Assembly: GCA_030141605.1 (NCBI GenBank)
Contig: JAQGDQ010000388.1
Location: 124,001 to 188,000, forward strand
DNA: 64,000 bases
Direction: 5' to 3'
Source: Tubiluchus corallicola
Taxonomy: Eukaryota; Priapulida; Priapulimorpha; Priapulimorphida; Tubiluchidae
The notes below the pieces were generated by a model. The model was given only the letters and a program-made list of their open reading frames with translations, had not been told where the DNA came from and did not search any database. Below are positions 1 to 12,852 of this stretch, piece after piece. A program made the translations under genes and the position numbers. Numbering within the stretch: the stretch's first letter is position 1; each line of letters opens with the position of its first letter.

Positions 1-3000
1 TTCCGTTTTCCATGCATAGAGTTCACTAAATAATAATTCATGTGAAATTGTTGCTAAAGTTATTAATGTTTCTCCTATTATATTTCATTTTTTGGTTGGT
101 AGCCCACAAACAAATATGAATAAGAATAGTTACCCACTCGTGCTACTGATAAATAAATAAAAAATAATGATAAATTTTTCTCATAATAAAATATGTGAGG
201 CTAATCAATATTATCCTGAATAGATTTTCAAAGATTTTCAAGAAATGACCGTTCAAAGAAAGGTTTCAGAAACAAATAAAATTTAGAAACCTGGTACCCT
301 TCTTATTAGTTGAAAGAAATTTCGTTTTGGCAATGTCAATTTAAGTAAAACAAAAATAGAGCAAACCGAGATATTGAAACAAAGAAAGCAATACGAAATC
401 GAAACGAAATCAAAAATGTTCAAAAAATATTAAATTTCTGAATCATTACAGTGTACAGAAAAAAGATCATATTTTTTACGAAAAAATGGCAACAACGACT
501 AATTCAAATGACGCCACATCCGATTGGTAAACCTGGATAAAGAGCCATTGCATGCATTCCTTTCGAAGGAGGATTTTCATTCGACTTACCAAAGAAAATG
601 CAGGTCTTTTAGAGAAGGAGGAGACGGGGGGCCAAAAGGCGCTAAAAAGAACTAAACAACAATCGTCATAACACGTCTGGCAGGAAGGAAATGGAATAAA
701 ACAGAAATAATTAACTTAGAAACGCGAATTGTGCAAGCCAAAACCCTCTCAACAATTGTCAGCAATTAAAAGCGTTTACGACCGCAATTTGGGCGAAGTC
801 ATTAGGCTTTAACACCTTCTGCTCCACAAAGAGCAGTCCGACTTTTCACCACTTTCTCCTAAATCTTTAACCTCTGGCCCTCTACGGGCGCAGGGCCTGC
901 TTGGAAGAGGCGGCAATTAAAAACGTATGAGAGCTGAGTTAATGAGAAAACGGCCGCATTCTCCCGGGGCGAGCTCATTGGACGACTGGGCCGTTGCTAA
1001 GGCAACGGCAGTGATGGGGATGCTGGCATGAATGGGCAAAGCTGTGTTGTCCGTGACAAGCAAGGGCGATTTGATTAATGGAACTCGTCGTAGTTTAGTG
1101 TAGTTGGATAGTATGTGGAAAATTCAAAACCCATTAGCACTACAAACGCCCGGTCACCACTAGGCCTAACATTAATTCAAAGTAAAAAAAAAATTTAAAC
1201 TATATCTTCTACAAGATAAGCTAATAAATCTTCTAATAAAATCTAGCTAGTGGACAGGTCCATCTTTTTCCCGAACTGCTGCTATTTTTGGGAACCACAT
1301 TCATGCAGGAATCAATGTAATGATGACAGGTTAAACAGTAGAAGGTCCCATTCTTTTGATAAACTTTAGACTGTTCATCTACAACGGGAACTGAACGTTG
1401 GCTAACGCAGCTTTAGAATAAATGTTACGTACGACATAAAGGAAGACCATTAACTAATTTTGATAAAGTTTAATCAATTAACGGAGCACACTAAAATCAA
1501 AAGGCTAAATTTGACAGCTAATAGTAATTCGCAGTAGAACTATACAGTCTAAACAGTGTAACACGGTAGCCCGTGATTGCAACCTGCATGGCATATTATA
1601 TTGAACAGAGGCGGTAGAACTGTTGTCAAGAAATGCAAAAAATCTTGTCCTGTTAGCGCACAAGCTGTGTGAAATGTTTCATGAGACTAACAAAGTGAAA
1701 TAGCCAGCAATGGTTGAGTAACCGTCGAACAAATACAGTACAGAAAACTTTCTCTAACATGTCAGTGATGTCATTACACTAGAGGTGGAACCAGTCACAG
1801 ATGACACACTTGAAATGAGCAAATGCATAGTTTAAATTGAATAATATGCAACTCGTGCAGAAAGATGTAGCGCATCTCAATAAGACAGGAATTCCCCAAG
1901 GACCAGACATACGTCCCTCAGCGTTCTCGTTATAGAGGGATTAATGAGGTCTACTATCACTTCACCGTCTGGAGGTGGTCCAGTAATTCAGGATATTGAA
2001 AGACTGTTTAATCAGAGGAAAAAGCATGAATGAAGAATCTATGAAGAGTAAAGAAAGTTCCCTTCAGGCTAGTATAGATCTTGCAAGATTGACAAGGTAC
2101 ACTCGCGGATCCATGTCGAAAGTAAAAATGAAGATAACAAACATGAGAGAAAGAAGGAGTAAGAAAATTATTGACATGAGAAAAAGAATGAACATGCGTG
2201 CCTGTGACAGATAGATTTCCAGAAAAAAAGAAGAGGAAAGTGAAAACGAACTACAAAATGGTAATAATAGAGAGAAAGAGATATAGAGAGGGGGGATAAT
2301 GGAATGAGAGTGAAAATACATCGAGAGAACAACTAAGAGGAATCTCTGTATTTACCAATAGCGCACTAATTTTCAGCAAACTATTACTAGTCATGCATAT
2401 TCATTAATCAACTTTAAAACAGTGCCGTTCCCTTCTTTCGTTCTAATTGCAAATTAGGAAAGAACAGTCAACAACAAACATCAATTCCCCACCGCTTTAG
2501 CCAGTAGAAACACACGCTCACGTAACACAATGACTGACTCGACGCTTCAGATCATCCGGTCCGAATTAAAAGTTAGATCACGTTCGAGAATCACGTATGT
2601 GCATTGTATGGCACTCCAATGCCTGAATGGGACAAGTAATAACAGTACCAAAGTTCAGGTAAACATGCCGACTATTACCTTCCGCCCCCTATCCGCTTGA
2701 TGAAAACTATATGGGCAATAATCTGAAGCGAGTGGAATGTGATCTAAGCCAAACATCACACCAGCAATGCCAAAGATAATCTACACAGTAGTTTCGAGGT
2801 GTTCGTTTAAGAATGCGTGTAAAGAGTGTTCATTCACAGAATGTTTTCAACGCAAGAAGTGTACTTGGTTAATTTTTAGCAGTCTTCAACCTAACAGCAA
2901 CTTGAAGCGATCACTCTACATTAACCAGTGACCACAGGACGTGATTGTTATGCACACGTAGTTTGTACAGCAATAATGTCTGATCTGAGAGGATGTCCGA

Positions 3001-3820
3001 TCAATAATAAAAGGTTCCATGTGTGAACCTTACGGTTCTATAGACCATAATGCTAAACAAGGTTGCATTAAATACTTTGATAATATTACTTTAAAAATCG
3101 TTTTAGTTTTTTTCTGTTAAATAAAAGCTCACTCCTAGCCTTCTCCCTAGGCGTCTCTCATTTTCACCTATAGACAAACTTGCAGAGTTTTCTTTTCTAA
3201 CTAAAAGAGATCTGATAAAAATACCCACTTCTGACACACACGTGATTAGATCAAAGCGCTGTTTTACCGAGTGCATTTGACAGGTTTTCCATGATTTAAT
3301 GTAAGACTGAAACCTTTCGAGAAACCTATGAAGCTTCTAATTTGAGATGCTATAAAATGTGGACCCGGTCATTTCCTTTCACTGGTGACACGATGTAACA
3401 GATGCGCAGGCCTATTTTTTACCTAATCCAAGAAACAGGTTTTTAACGTTGGTAGTTCCATTATTATAAATCTGATTAATTAACGTGCAAATTTTTTACA
3501 CATAAGCTTATTAAAGTTTAAATAGCTTCAATCACCTGTTCTTATCTGGTTAGTATTCCTCATTCGTCTGAGTGTGCCATTCCACTGCCAAGGGGAATCT
3601 AAGAAAGCTGCAGAGTGATTTACAAACTAAAAAGCTGCAAAACATACGAAATAGAACGCAGTATACAACGGTCACCCCTAAAATTCGACAAGCTACCTTA
3701 AAGAGAGGAAATTAAGTGACATCATGCTTTGCGATCATGATTCATTCGGATTCAATTTGCCCACACGCTGGAAGATTAGGAAAGCCCAAATAAGAAGTAT
3801 CCATGTAGAAGGTGAGACTA
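1..3820. other. non-coding stretch, no gene recognised
   Basis: No exon, RNA gene or transposon protein could be recognised on either strand. Base composition is AT-rich apart from a more GC-rich block at about 480-1090, which contains an inverted CCAAT motif and a palindrome listed separately. Short open frames near 2.0-2.3 kb are biased low-complexity translations. If the HMGA-like gene continues leftward, this could be its 3' intron or flank. Confidence 0.5.
990..1009. promoter_or_regulatory. palindrome resembling an RFX X-box
   Basis: GCCGTTGCTAAGGCAACGGC is an imperfect palindrome of GTTGCT and GGCAAC half-sites around AA, close to the RFX X-box consensus. It lies in the most GC-rich part of the left 10 kb. 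Binding is inferred from the motif only. Confidence 0.3.
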
Positions 3821-3927
3821 TCCTGTTTCTCCCCCCTCTCCTCTCTCTTTCTCTCTCCTCCCTCTCTCTCTCCCCTCTTTCTCGTTGTCTCTTTTTCTTT
3901 CCTTTCTCTTTGCAGTCTCTTTCCTGT
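3821..3927. repeat. CT-rich low-complexity tract
   Basis: Interrupted (CT)n/(CCT)n polypyrimidine run. The open frames across it on both strands are composition artefacts. Confidence 0.9.
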
Positions 3928-4875
3928 CTTAAAGGCACAAATTGTTCATGTGTAATGAGGAGTTGCAAAATAAGATATTCTTTTTCTTATTGTTCACAAA
4001 TTACTAAAAATGTAAATAATAACTTCGTTTATTTTGAGTGAATTTCAACACGGTAACTATTACTGATCACAGTATTTCCACTATGTGCACTGATGAAATA
4101 TACAATTAGTTAGTTCGAGTATGTAATAACTCAAAATAGTTAGTTCAAAAATTAACTAAATAAATATGTAAATAACATGCATACAACACATTCTACTTCT
4201 TTTTAGGTTTTTTTTTATTCCAGTGGGAAGACGAAGGATTTGCAATTTATTCATGCAATGAAGCATTAGCCTATAAACAGGTATCTTGAAATCGTTCGTT
4301 TGCCCAATTCTCAGTTATCAAAAACTAGCTTTGACCTACAAGCGGATGTGATTAAACCGTCCATTTTTATGTGTTGCATAAAGAACGATGGCCCCGGGAC
4401 GAACCTTGAGGAACTCCGCCGATCAAATAGCAATCGAATGCTGGTTAATATTCACAACGTATCGAGCGGATGGACAGAGTTTGGAGAGACAGGTGTAACA
4501 TGGATGCTAAGTCTCAGAATTATTTTCATTGGTCATAAAATGATCTCCGCATTTGTACACTGTAATCACGAGCGGCTCACGTCAAAGCCTGACAAAATTA
4601 CCTACTGGTAATTAAAAGCTGGAGATATTCACATAAAATGAGCGGGCGTGGGCAGTTCGGAAGTGAAAACTTCCTAATTTTCCTAATACTGTTACGTAAT
4701 TTTTGAAATTTACTTTTCAGGATTTTTGAAAAATAGGTGACCCGCTCTCATTACATATTTAAAATTTTAAATTTTATCAAACTTAAAATGATATTATAGT
4801 TAATAGATGTTATTGACCAAGAGACACTGAATCAACCCAGTCATGGCCGTCAGTACACCAACCAGTCGACGAATT

Positions 4876-4945
4876 TTCATTATTCATTCATTCCTCCATC
4901 CATACATTCGTTCATTCATCCATTTGTTCAATCAACCAATCAATC
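4876..4945. repeat. degenerate (ATTC)n microsatellite
   Basis: Imperfect ATTC/ATCC tetranucleotide run. It is the reverse-complement class of the (AATG)n run near 12.2 kb. Confidence 0.8.
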
Positions 4946-5393
4946 AGTTTAAAATTATTTCTAAAGACCGAACTTCCACACATACGGCCTGTTTGAAACA
5001 ACAATTCCATTTTCTTCAAAGACGGTTAGTTTCCGGGATTATATTGCAAACATCTAAGGTGTAGCGTAATGAGTTACTGTTGTTGTGCAAACTTTGTATC
5101 TGACTCACTCTCACATGCTCACACGCCGTCTGCCTAAAATACCTGTCCACCCACTCAATCCTACGGTTTGTGCACGCGTAATTACTGAACTGTAGGCTTA
5201 CTTTTTACTACAGAGTAAATTCAGTTACCAAATAAGCGAACTATTATATATATTTGTGGACGCTAACGGCAAAATTTAAAAAAGTTTGACCCTAGAATTG
5301 GCTTCAATAGTTAGGTAAAAAAAACTTGCAGATAAAACCTTTATTAAAGGCTAACAGAACTGCACCACGGCTGGTCTGATATATATTCAGTGA

Positions 5394-5831
5394 CCGGTAA
5401 TAAAGCCACAGGAAAAATAGCCACAGAAGAAAGTCTGAATGTTGACAAGGAAAAAGTCAAAATTAATTTATGGTGGCTGAAAAAAATCACAATTTTGGCT
5501 AAGAAAAAAAGTTACAACTGATTTATGTTGGCAGAAAAAAGTCACAATTTTGGCTAGGAAATAAAAGTCAGATAGTCAAACAAAAATGTTCAAGTTAGTT
5601 ACAATTTATTTAAGTACCACAAACAATTAAGGTAATAAAACAAAATATTTTAAATCAGTTATTGATTAATACACGACTTGTATATATTGACAACACTGTT
5701 TATATTATGATGGCATTACATGTATGTGAAAAAGCATGTTTTTCAATATCTTAGGATTAGGATTGGTGGTTAGGGTAAAGGTCTTGTGGTTTTTTCCGGT
5801 GTTTTTTTTTACCTGTGACTCTATTACCTGG
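5394..5831. mobile_element. candidate small terminal-inverted-repeat element
   Basis: The left end CCGGTAATAAAGCCACAGG and the reverse complement of the right end, CCAGGTAATAGAGTCACAGG, are imperfect inverted repeats about 440 bp apart. Inside, a unit of roughly 54 bp (5455-5572) is tandemly duplicated and there is an AGGATT-type stretch. No coding capacity is seen. ATTCA occurs near both edges but does not abut the left terminus, so no clean target duplication is claimed. It could be a MITE or a chance inverted repeat. Confidence 0.4.
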
Positions 5832-8800
5832 ATTCATATATTCATATCGTTTCCAAACATTGATAATTCCAGATAATAGTCACTAACGGCACAAATTACA
5901 CAATGTAGGCTCTGGAGACTGGTGATGTAAGAATGACCCAATAACTGAAAAAAACTCTTCCTAACACCCCAGTGCTGACTTTGCCTACCTTCAAAAGAGC
6001 GCCTTATCTTATAACTGATCGTGAAAAATATGGATTTTATTCGTCCAGTATAATAAAATTTTATTTTAGTACGTACGTAATGAGGTATGTGTGTTCACTT
6101 ACAAAAAATCTTGGTGTTTCTTCCATTACTCCCGAAGTTGCGCGCGGAATGTAACTGATTAAACTGAGCACTGGAAACATACCATCAGTTGTACAAACCT
6201 GTCACGTGACAGAGCTGGGTCAAATTTTTTGCTTTGAAAATTACACATTGCTATGAACTGCAGTGCTGTACTTGAGGGGGCGTGTTTCAGCGGCTTTCTG
6301 TGATTACGAGTTCACCAAATCCGAAAAATAAACAAAATGCGCGTGGATGATGAAAGGTAACAAAATGAAAACGTTTTCATCATCATTTTTTGATGTCATC
6401 CGTCAGTTTAACCAACGTTATTACAAAAAAAATATTTGAGCTTTTATAACTCCTTGTTTTAATTTTTTGCAAAAAATTATCAAACATTGTGATAAAAAGT
6501 ACCTGATAAATGACAAAACTCAAATGTCTTGTACGAAAATTTTTCAAACTTTGCGAAATAAAATACCCGAATAGATGACAAAAACTTAAGTATCTTGTAT
6601 GCAATTTGTGTGGATAATTTTTAATATCGTGTGTAATTCAAGCCAAATTAGTATTTCACAGTTTTGCTGTAAATTTTTTAACGATGGTTCTTCAAAGCAA
6701 AAGAAACAATAGTAGGAGCATGGAATGGTGGTGGCGACAGTGGCAGCAAGAGCAACAGCAGCAATAATCACTTTCTGACAATCACAGCAAATAAAAATTT
6801 GGAACAAAAATGTATAGTTAACAGTCTAAGTATCATCCATAAAGCCACAAACCTACAAATCCATAAATGTCAATCAGGCCTTACGCAAAATAAGCCTATA
6901 ATAAGTAAATGGTAAGGTAAACCAGGCTCCGGAATAATGCATATTCAAAAAAGTCAGTAAATTGAAATCTGGTATAGTACAAACTTCGTGCAACATTTTT
7001 TGCTCGATACTTATCCTACTTGACATTAATGCTGAAAAGGGAAGGCAACAATTTGACACAAGACAAACTGTTATTTAGTAGTGATATACGCGGTATTTTA
7101 AGGTATTTTAATAAGCAGTTGGTCTATCACATATCAAGCAGTAGACCAAAATTATAATAACTGTCACGGCTAGCTGCATTAATTGTAATATAATGGCTGA
7201 CAGATTCCAAGGCATTGGGCACGGTGAACAGTTTTTAACTGTATAATTATTGCCACAGCCAGAGATTTTACATGCACATACGTGTACAATTATTATAAGT
7301 TAATTTACCATTTAAGGTTCAGTGTTTTCTTGCTTCAATAAGACAAATGCGAAGCGGTCATTTTGCGAGCCGCGAAGGACGCGTACGATTTCAACAAAAA
7401 TGTCTTCCACGTCACGGTCGCATCTGCAGTAGCATGAAAGGGGTGCAGAAATTAACCATGTCATTCGATACGTCGCCCTATTTTTATCTCTATTTTTTCC
7501 TCCCACGCCGTGACTCTTGAGTCACCCCAAATTTGAGAGGCACGCACTATACAGTTTCACGAACGTAGTATATGGATATTTCTTAACAGAGTATCCCTGC
7601 TTGTCGTGGCAAGAAAAAATAAAAACTGCGCTAAAAATTAAGCCAAATTTCTGAAAATATAGCAGCAGAGTGGTTACCTTAGTTCATTTAAAAAATTTTT
7701 GAATCCGCTTATTATAAAAATGTCAAACTTAGCTTAACTTTATCTGCATCTACATTATGCAGTCTAGTGAGTGTACGTATATATTAAATTTTAGTGCAAA
7801 ATACGTTCATCTTTATGTCAGCTGAAACTAAGCAGCATAATGTAGGCCTCTTGTAAAATTACAGCGAAAAACAAAAATGATTAAATAAATTAACTCTGCA
7901 TAGTTTTAGTATAATTGCTCACTATTATGTACACTTGCTCTGGAAACTACAAGAGGTTTAATGCACAAATTTAAACATTTTAAAACATGTAAGTGCAAAA
8001 TTACAAACCTATAATAACTTGATAATATTGAAACTGACATCATAATAAATATTTGAATAATTTATGAACGTTTTGCTGCTCAAGTTGAATTGCTCAGTTA
8101 GCAGACTAACGGCATATTGATTAATTTTAAATTTAATGACTGAAACAGATTTGCAGTTAATAATAATAATCATGTAAAGAAACAACTTATATGAATTTAT
8201 TTTAAACATAGGCTTGGATTAAAAGTTAGGCCCACAAATGACAACAATGTACATACAATATTAAGAAAACATTACAATATGATAATTATAAAAAATTATA
8301 ATTATGGAACAACACAATTTATTAGGAAACTACTTATAGGCTTAGGCCCTCGTGTTGATCAGCTGTTCCAGTACTGTCAAAATCTAAAATTTTCTTCATA
8401 TTATAACAATTATAATATGTATTAAGCAAAATCTATTACAATTTGACTATTAATTATGACACCAGGTTTTAATTAATGAAATTGTAGCCTTCCCACTAAT
8501 TAGTGAGCAAAATACTACGCATTTTATAATTCATTTGTGCATAATCAGCTGTTTCTTATTACAAATTAGTGGAGCAGGAGAAAACAAGTTTCACTTACAT
8601 TTTCCCTAATTTTTCTCAGCTTGTTACGTCCAAAATAATGATCAACAAGCAGGCAAATCGTTGATAATAATTACGTCAGGATTCATTTCCGGTTAATTGA
8701 ACTCTACGCGGTGCGCCAATAATTGAAGAACTCCGGATTTCATTGTCTTCTTGGGCATCGAGCACACAATTTGGTCTTTATTTACAGTTTGTTGGGCACT

Positions 8801-11800
8801 AGAGAGGGTGACCCCCCGCTGACCAAATCAGCTGATATTGTATTATAAAATGAGGCTGTCTGTGTGTACTGGGTGACCAAAATTTGAAAAGTAAAAGACT
8901 CTACGGAGATTGAAGGAAAAAATCCAGTAAATTAATAGCTTCTTTCGCCCTATGACTGATTAAATTAATTAGTTGATTTTTAGTACATAATTAATCGTAT
9001 CAAATAGCCTAGCATAGTCTAATAAATTTACTTGCAATAGTTTACTAACATAGTCTACTCGCTCAGTGGCCAACTGACTTTTCAAAACACAGTGCAAAAT
9101 CACCGAATAGCTTTTAAAAATAAAATACAGTTTTTAGGTATGAAAGCCTTAAAATAAAAATTCCCCATTTTTATTGTGTATATCTAATAATGTAAGTTTT
9201 TTAATGCATTTCTCTATGCTCCAAACTATCGTCCCGAATTAAACGACACCGCCTACTTATTAGGTATTTTTATGATGGTGGTTCTTGCATCAAGCAGTAG
9301 GCCTCTGGTTCGAATCCAGGCTACATTCCAACTTCTTCACATTTCCTGTCTTTCAAGTTTGGTACAAAATTTAATTTAATTACATTTGTTAATTAAGAAC
9401 AAATATTGTTATTCGTTCTTAATAAATTTGTAAAAATCATCAATAATAATTTTGACATTAAAATTGTAATAATTAACTAGTTTTCGCATATTCGTGATAA
9501 CACACTGCCGCAAATCGTTAACAGACGTGCGGAGCCCCGGCGGACATCTGATATTATTTGTACTGACCGGGTGTACTGACCTTTGCCCATAAACACTGCC
9601 TAAACCCCTCGAGCTGGGTGAAGATTGGCGTTGTGGGTGTGAAAAACCAAAACAGCAAAATATCTCCGTGGCACAGATTATGGCTCACAAAGACTATATA
9701 TGCCTATTGAAAATTAGTGAGAAAAATGAGAAACAAATTTAAATATTAATGAATGGGAGAGCGCAGCAAAGATACGAATGCAAAAACACAGATTATCAAA
9801 TCAAGACATCAACCAAGTTCCCAAACATTCTTTTCCATAAAATCCCCCTGTTATTTTGTCTTGTTAATATAAAGTATTGCTTGAACTATCTTGTGTGCGA
9901 CAACCACTATGCAGCATCAAAGAACATGAGAAAAAAACAGCAATGTATGTCCGGCCTTTCTCAGCCTAAGAACAAGATTTATCCCCGCGCAATGGTGGCC
10001 ATGTTCTGTTCCTGTTGGCTCGAATTTCGTTCAAGTTGGTCAAGTCATTGAAGTGCAATCTTTTGGAAATTGACAACATGTCACCAGGCTTATTGTGGAC
10101 CAGAGGAACACGATACTATTGGGCTTAAATATAGAGTAGGATAGACACGTGTTCGGCTGCCTGGTTCAAGTGACAAGGTATTTCAAAGTACAGTACCACA
10201 AGCTATGGCACATGAAGATTTAGACAAGGTAGAATGCATCTCAGTTTGGCTAAGTTCCAAAAACAAATTTATTTAGGTAGCTGATAATCATACTGATAAC
10301 AGATAAATTCCCTAAATTTCCTATCAAAAAATTATTTGTAATTAATCACCATCCGCCACAGCGCATAGAAATAAAATCATATCGGTCTACTACATCAGGT
10401 TAGCTTAGTGAACAACAGCACAAACGGGGAAAAAACTTAGATATCATAAAGTACTTAGATATATTAAAATTTCAGAATTTAGATTTGAGTCAAATACCTG
10501 GAAATTAAAACGAGGGCAAAAAAACTGCGTAATATTTCGCTAAGGCAAAATTTCTTAATTGTTATTTATGCAAATTTGCTAGATAAGCATGGGTACGCGG
10601 CGGCATGCATTAATTTATTAATATAGCAAAGCCTATAGCATACAATAAATAAATTACTACATACTGACATATAGTTTAAACTTAAAATAAGGTCAATTTT
10701 CTTATTATATGTGCCAGGCAGGTACATTAATGACACGATGATGTTATGAAATGAATAAGAAATTGAAATCTGAAACTGCACTGAAAATTAAAAAAATGTG
10801 GATCTTCAGCGAAATGATACAAGCAGAAAAATTAAAGAAACCAAACTGCACTTAAAAAGTTTGTCTAAAACGCAAGTCGTTCAAAAACATTCGAATAATC
10901 GAATAATAAGAGAAGAAAATGCACAAAAATCAAATTATTCGAAAGGTATATTGGAATTCTATTGACTCACTATTTATTTATAATTCATATATATTTAAAC
11001 TAAATAAAAAAACTATAACGCGCTTAAATATTTTTTAGTTATATAAACCTAAAAATATAACTTATAGATGCTCATTTAAACAAAAAATCTAGAAACCACT
11101 TCAAATATTTATATTAAGTTAGTAGTTAACAGGATAGCTCTTTTTATAGCATAATTTTAGAATGTCTATATGTGATAGTTTCATTCTACTTTAAATTTAA
11201 ACAATTTTTGTTCTGTAAATTTCATCGAGGCTTTGAGGATCCATATAAAATGCTTTTGAAAAAACGTAAAATTTTTTAAGAAAATTAAAACTTAAAATCT
11301 CATCAAAATAAGCTGTGTCCGACAAAATCGTTTGCCTGCACAATGACCAAATAAGGCGTAATTATGCGTGGCTTATACGTGAAGGCGTACTGGGTAACTA
11401 TGAAAGAAAGGTTTGTATAGGATTAGCTAACAAAGCGTGCGTGCACTGTACATACAAAAGTAGCGCCAATTTTTGTGGAATTTTGGCCCGGGTGCTTATT
11501 TTTCAGCTGATTTTCGCAACATTTTTTCCTGTGAGGTCGTTCACTGGTCTCTTCTCGCCTGGTTGCTCTTTCTACGGCATCTCTAAGCAACCTTTTTTTC
11601 AAGGTCAAACGGCATAAATAATCAGAATATTTTTATTACATAATCACAATTGTAATTATTATTTGATATTCTTTAATAATCACTATAATTAATTAATTAA
11701 TTATTACAACTCATAAAGTCGCTGCCGCAGCTGAAATGACATTAGAGCTCTTGTCAAACTATTATAATTTTAATTGTCAGAATAATTCTTATAAATGTGT

Positions 11801-12198
11801 AAACTCGTTATAAAAATCTAATAGATTCAGCTTATATAAAATTGATCAAGTTAATAGAAAATTTCGCCCACGATCTCTAGCAGCTGTAACTCAGTGTCCA
11901 CTATCTTGTACATGTTTTAATTCGACATATCAAATTAATTAACCTATTTATAACATACTGAGCTTAAAAACCCAGAGGGAAGAGAATAAAACACTCATCC
12001 CAAAATTATTTAAGCCTGACTCATAGAAAAATAAATTCAGTGCGGGGGCATGTTCTTTGCCAAATTGAAATGTTCCCTCTTATTTTATATTATACACTGA
12101 TACATGATATTCTCTGATGGGATGTAACACGCGGCGATATAAGCAGGAAGGGCTAAATATCTGGTCACAGAGTTCACAAATATAGTGTCTAAATAACT

Positions 12199-12317
12199 AA
12201 TGAATGAGTGACTAAATGAATGAATGAATGTACGAATGAACAAATGAATGAACGAATGAATGAACGAACTAATGAATGAGTGAGTGGGTGAAAAATAAAT
12301 GAATGAATGAACGAACT
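12199..12317. repeat. degenerate (AATG)n microsatellite
   Basis: AATG/AACG/AGTG tetranucleotide run. The open frame on the minus strand is an artefact of the repeat. Confidence 0.85.
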
Positions 12318-12786
12318 TGGGATTTTGAAGCGAAGTCTTAAATAAGCGAACAAAGACTTTGTACCAAGAAAGAAATTTGTTATTTGCAGCAAGCTAATTA
12401 TAATAATTATTTGTAATTATTTAAAGAAAAAATAATTATTTAAATTAAATAAACACTATTTCATTGGTAAATAAAATATTTACAATTTAAGACTAAACCA
12501 AATGCATAAGTAAATAAAGACATAAATACTTAATTTTATAAATACGTAAATATAAATAAATAAATAAACAACTAAGACCCAATACGAAAGATATAAAGGA
12601 AATCTGTAGAAGCTCTATATTTCATGAATGTCAAAATATTCAACGAATTAAAGCAGACCTAAATTAATAGTTGACGTATCAAATATACAGTATTTGAAAA
12701 TATTAACCCTAATACTTGTAACTTCTATATTACAAAAGTACAGACATTATATTACAAAAGTACAACTTTATTTCAAATAACCTTAC

Positions 12787-12852
12787 CTTTTTTGAGTTTT
12801 TACTACCTCGTGGCCTTCCTCTAGGCCTTTTTGGCTTTGGTTCTGCAGTTTC
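12787..12852 (-). CDS. HMGA-like coding exon 2
   Basis: 66-bp exon, phase 0 at both ends, with AT hook 2 (RPRGRPRGSKN) followed by a basic tail. Flanked by TATATAG and GTAAGG. Confidence 0.85.

Larger units (their letters stand above)
3928..12198. other. non-coding AT-rich stretch
   Basis: Apart from the small repeats listed at 4876-4945 and 5394-5831, nothing recognisable is present. The open frame at 4300-4611 matches no family I know and has no convincing splice context. A third AT-hook exon and an acidic-tail exon of the HMGA-like gene would be expected somewhere to the left on the minus strand, but were not found by eye. Confidence 0.5.

Noticed and set aside
4300-4611. 103-codon plus-strand frame
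   Set aside because: No recognised domain or supporting neighbours; length is compatible with chance.
9265-9325. tRNA gene suggested by a GGTTCGAATCC box
   Set aside because: The B-box is good, but no convincing A-box or acceptor stem is present; at most a tRNA-like relic.
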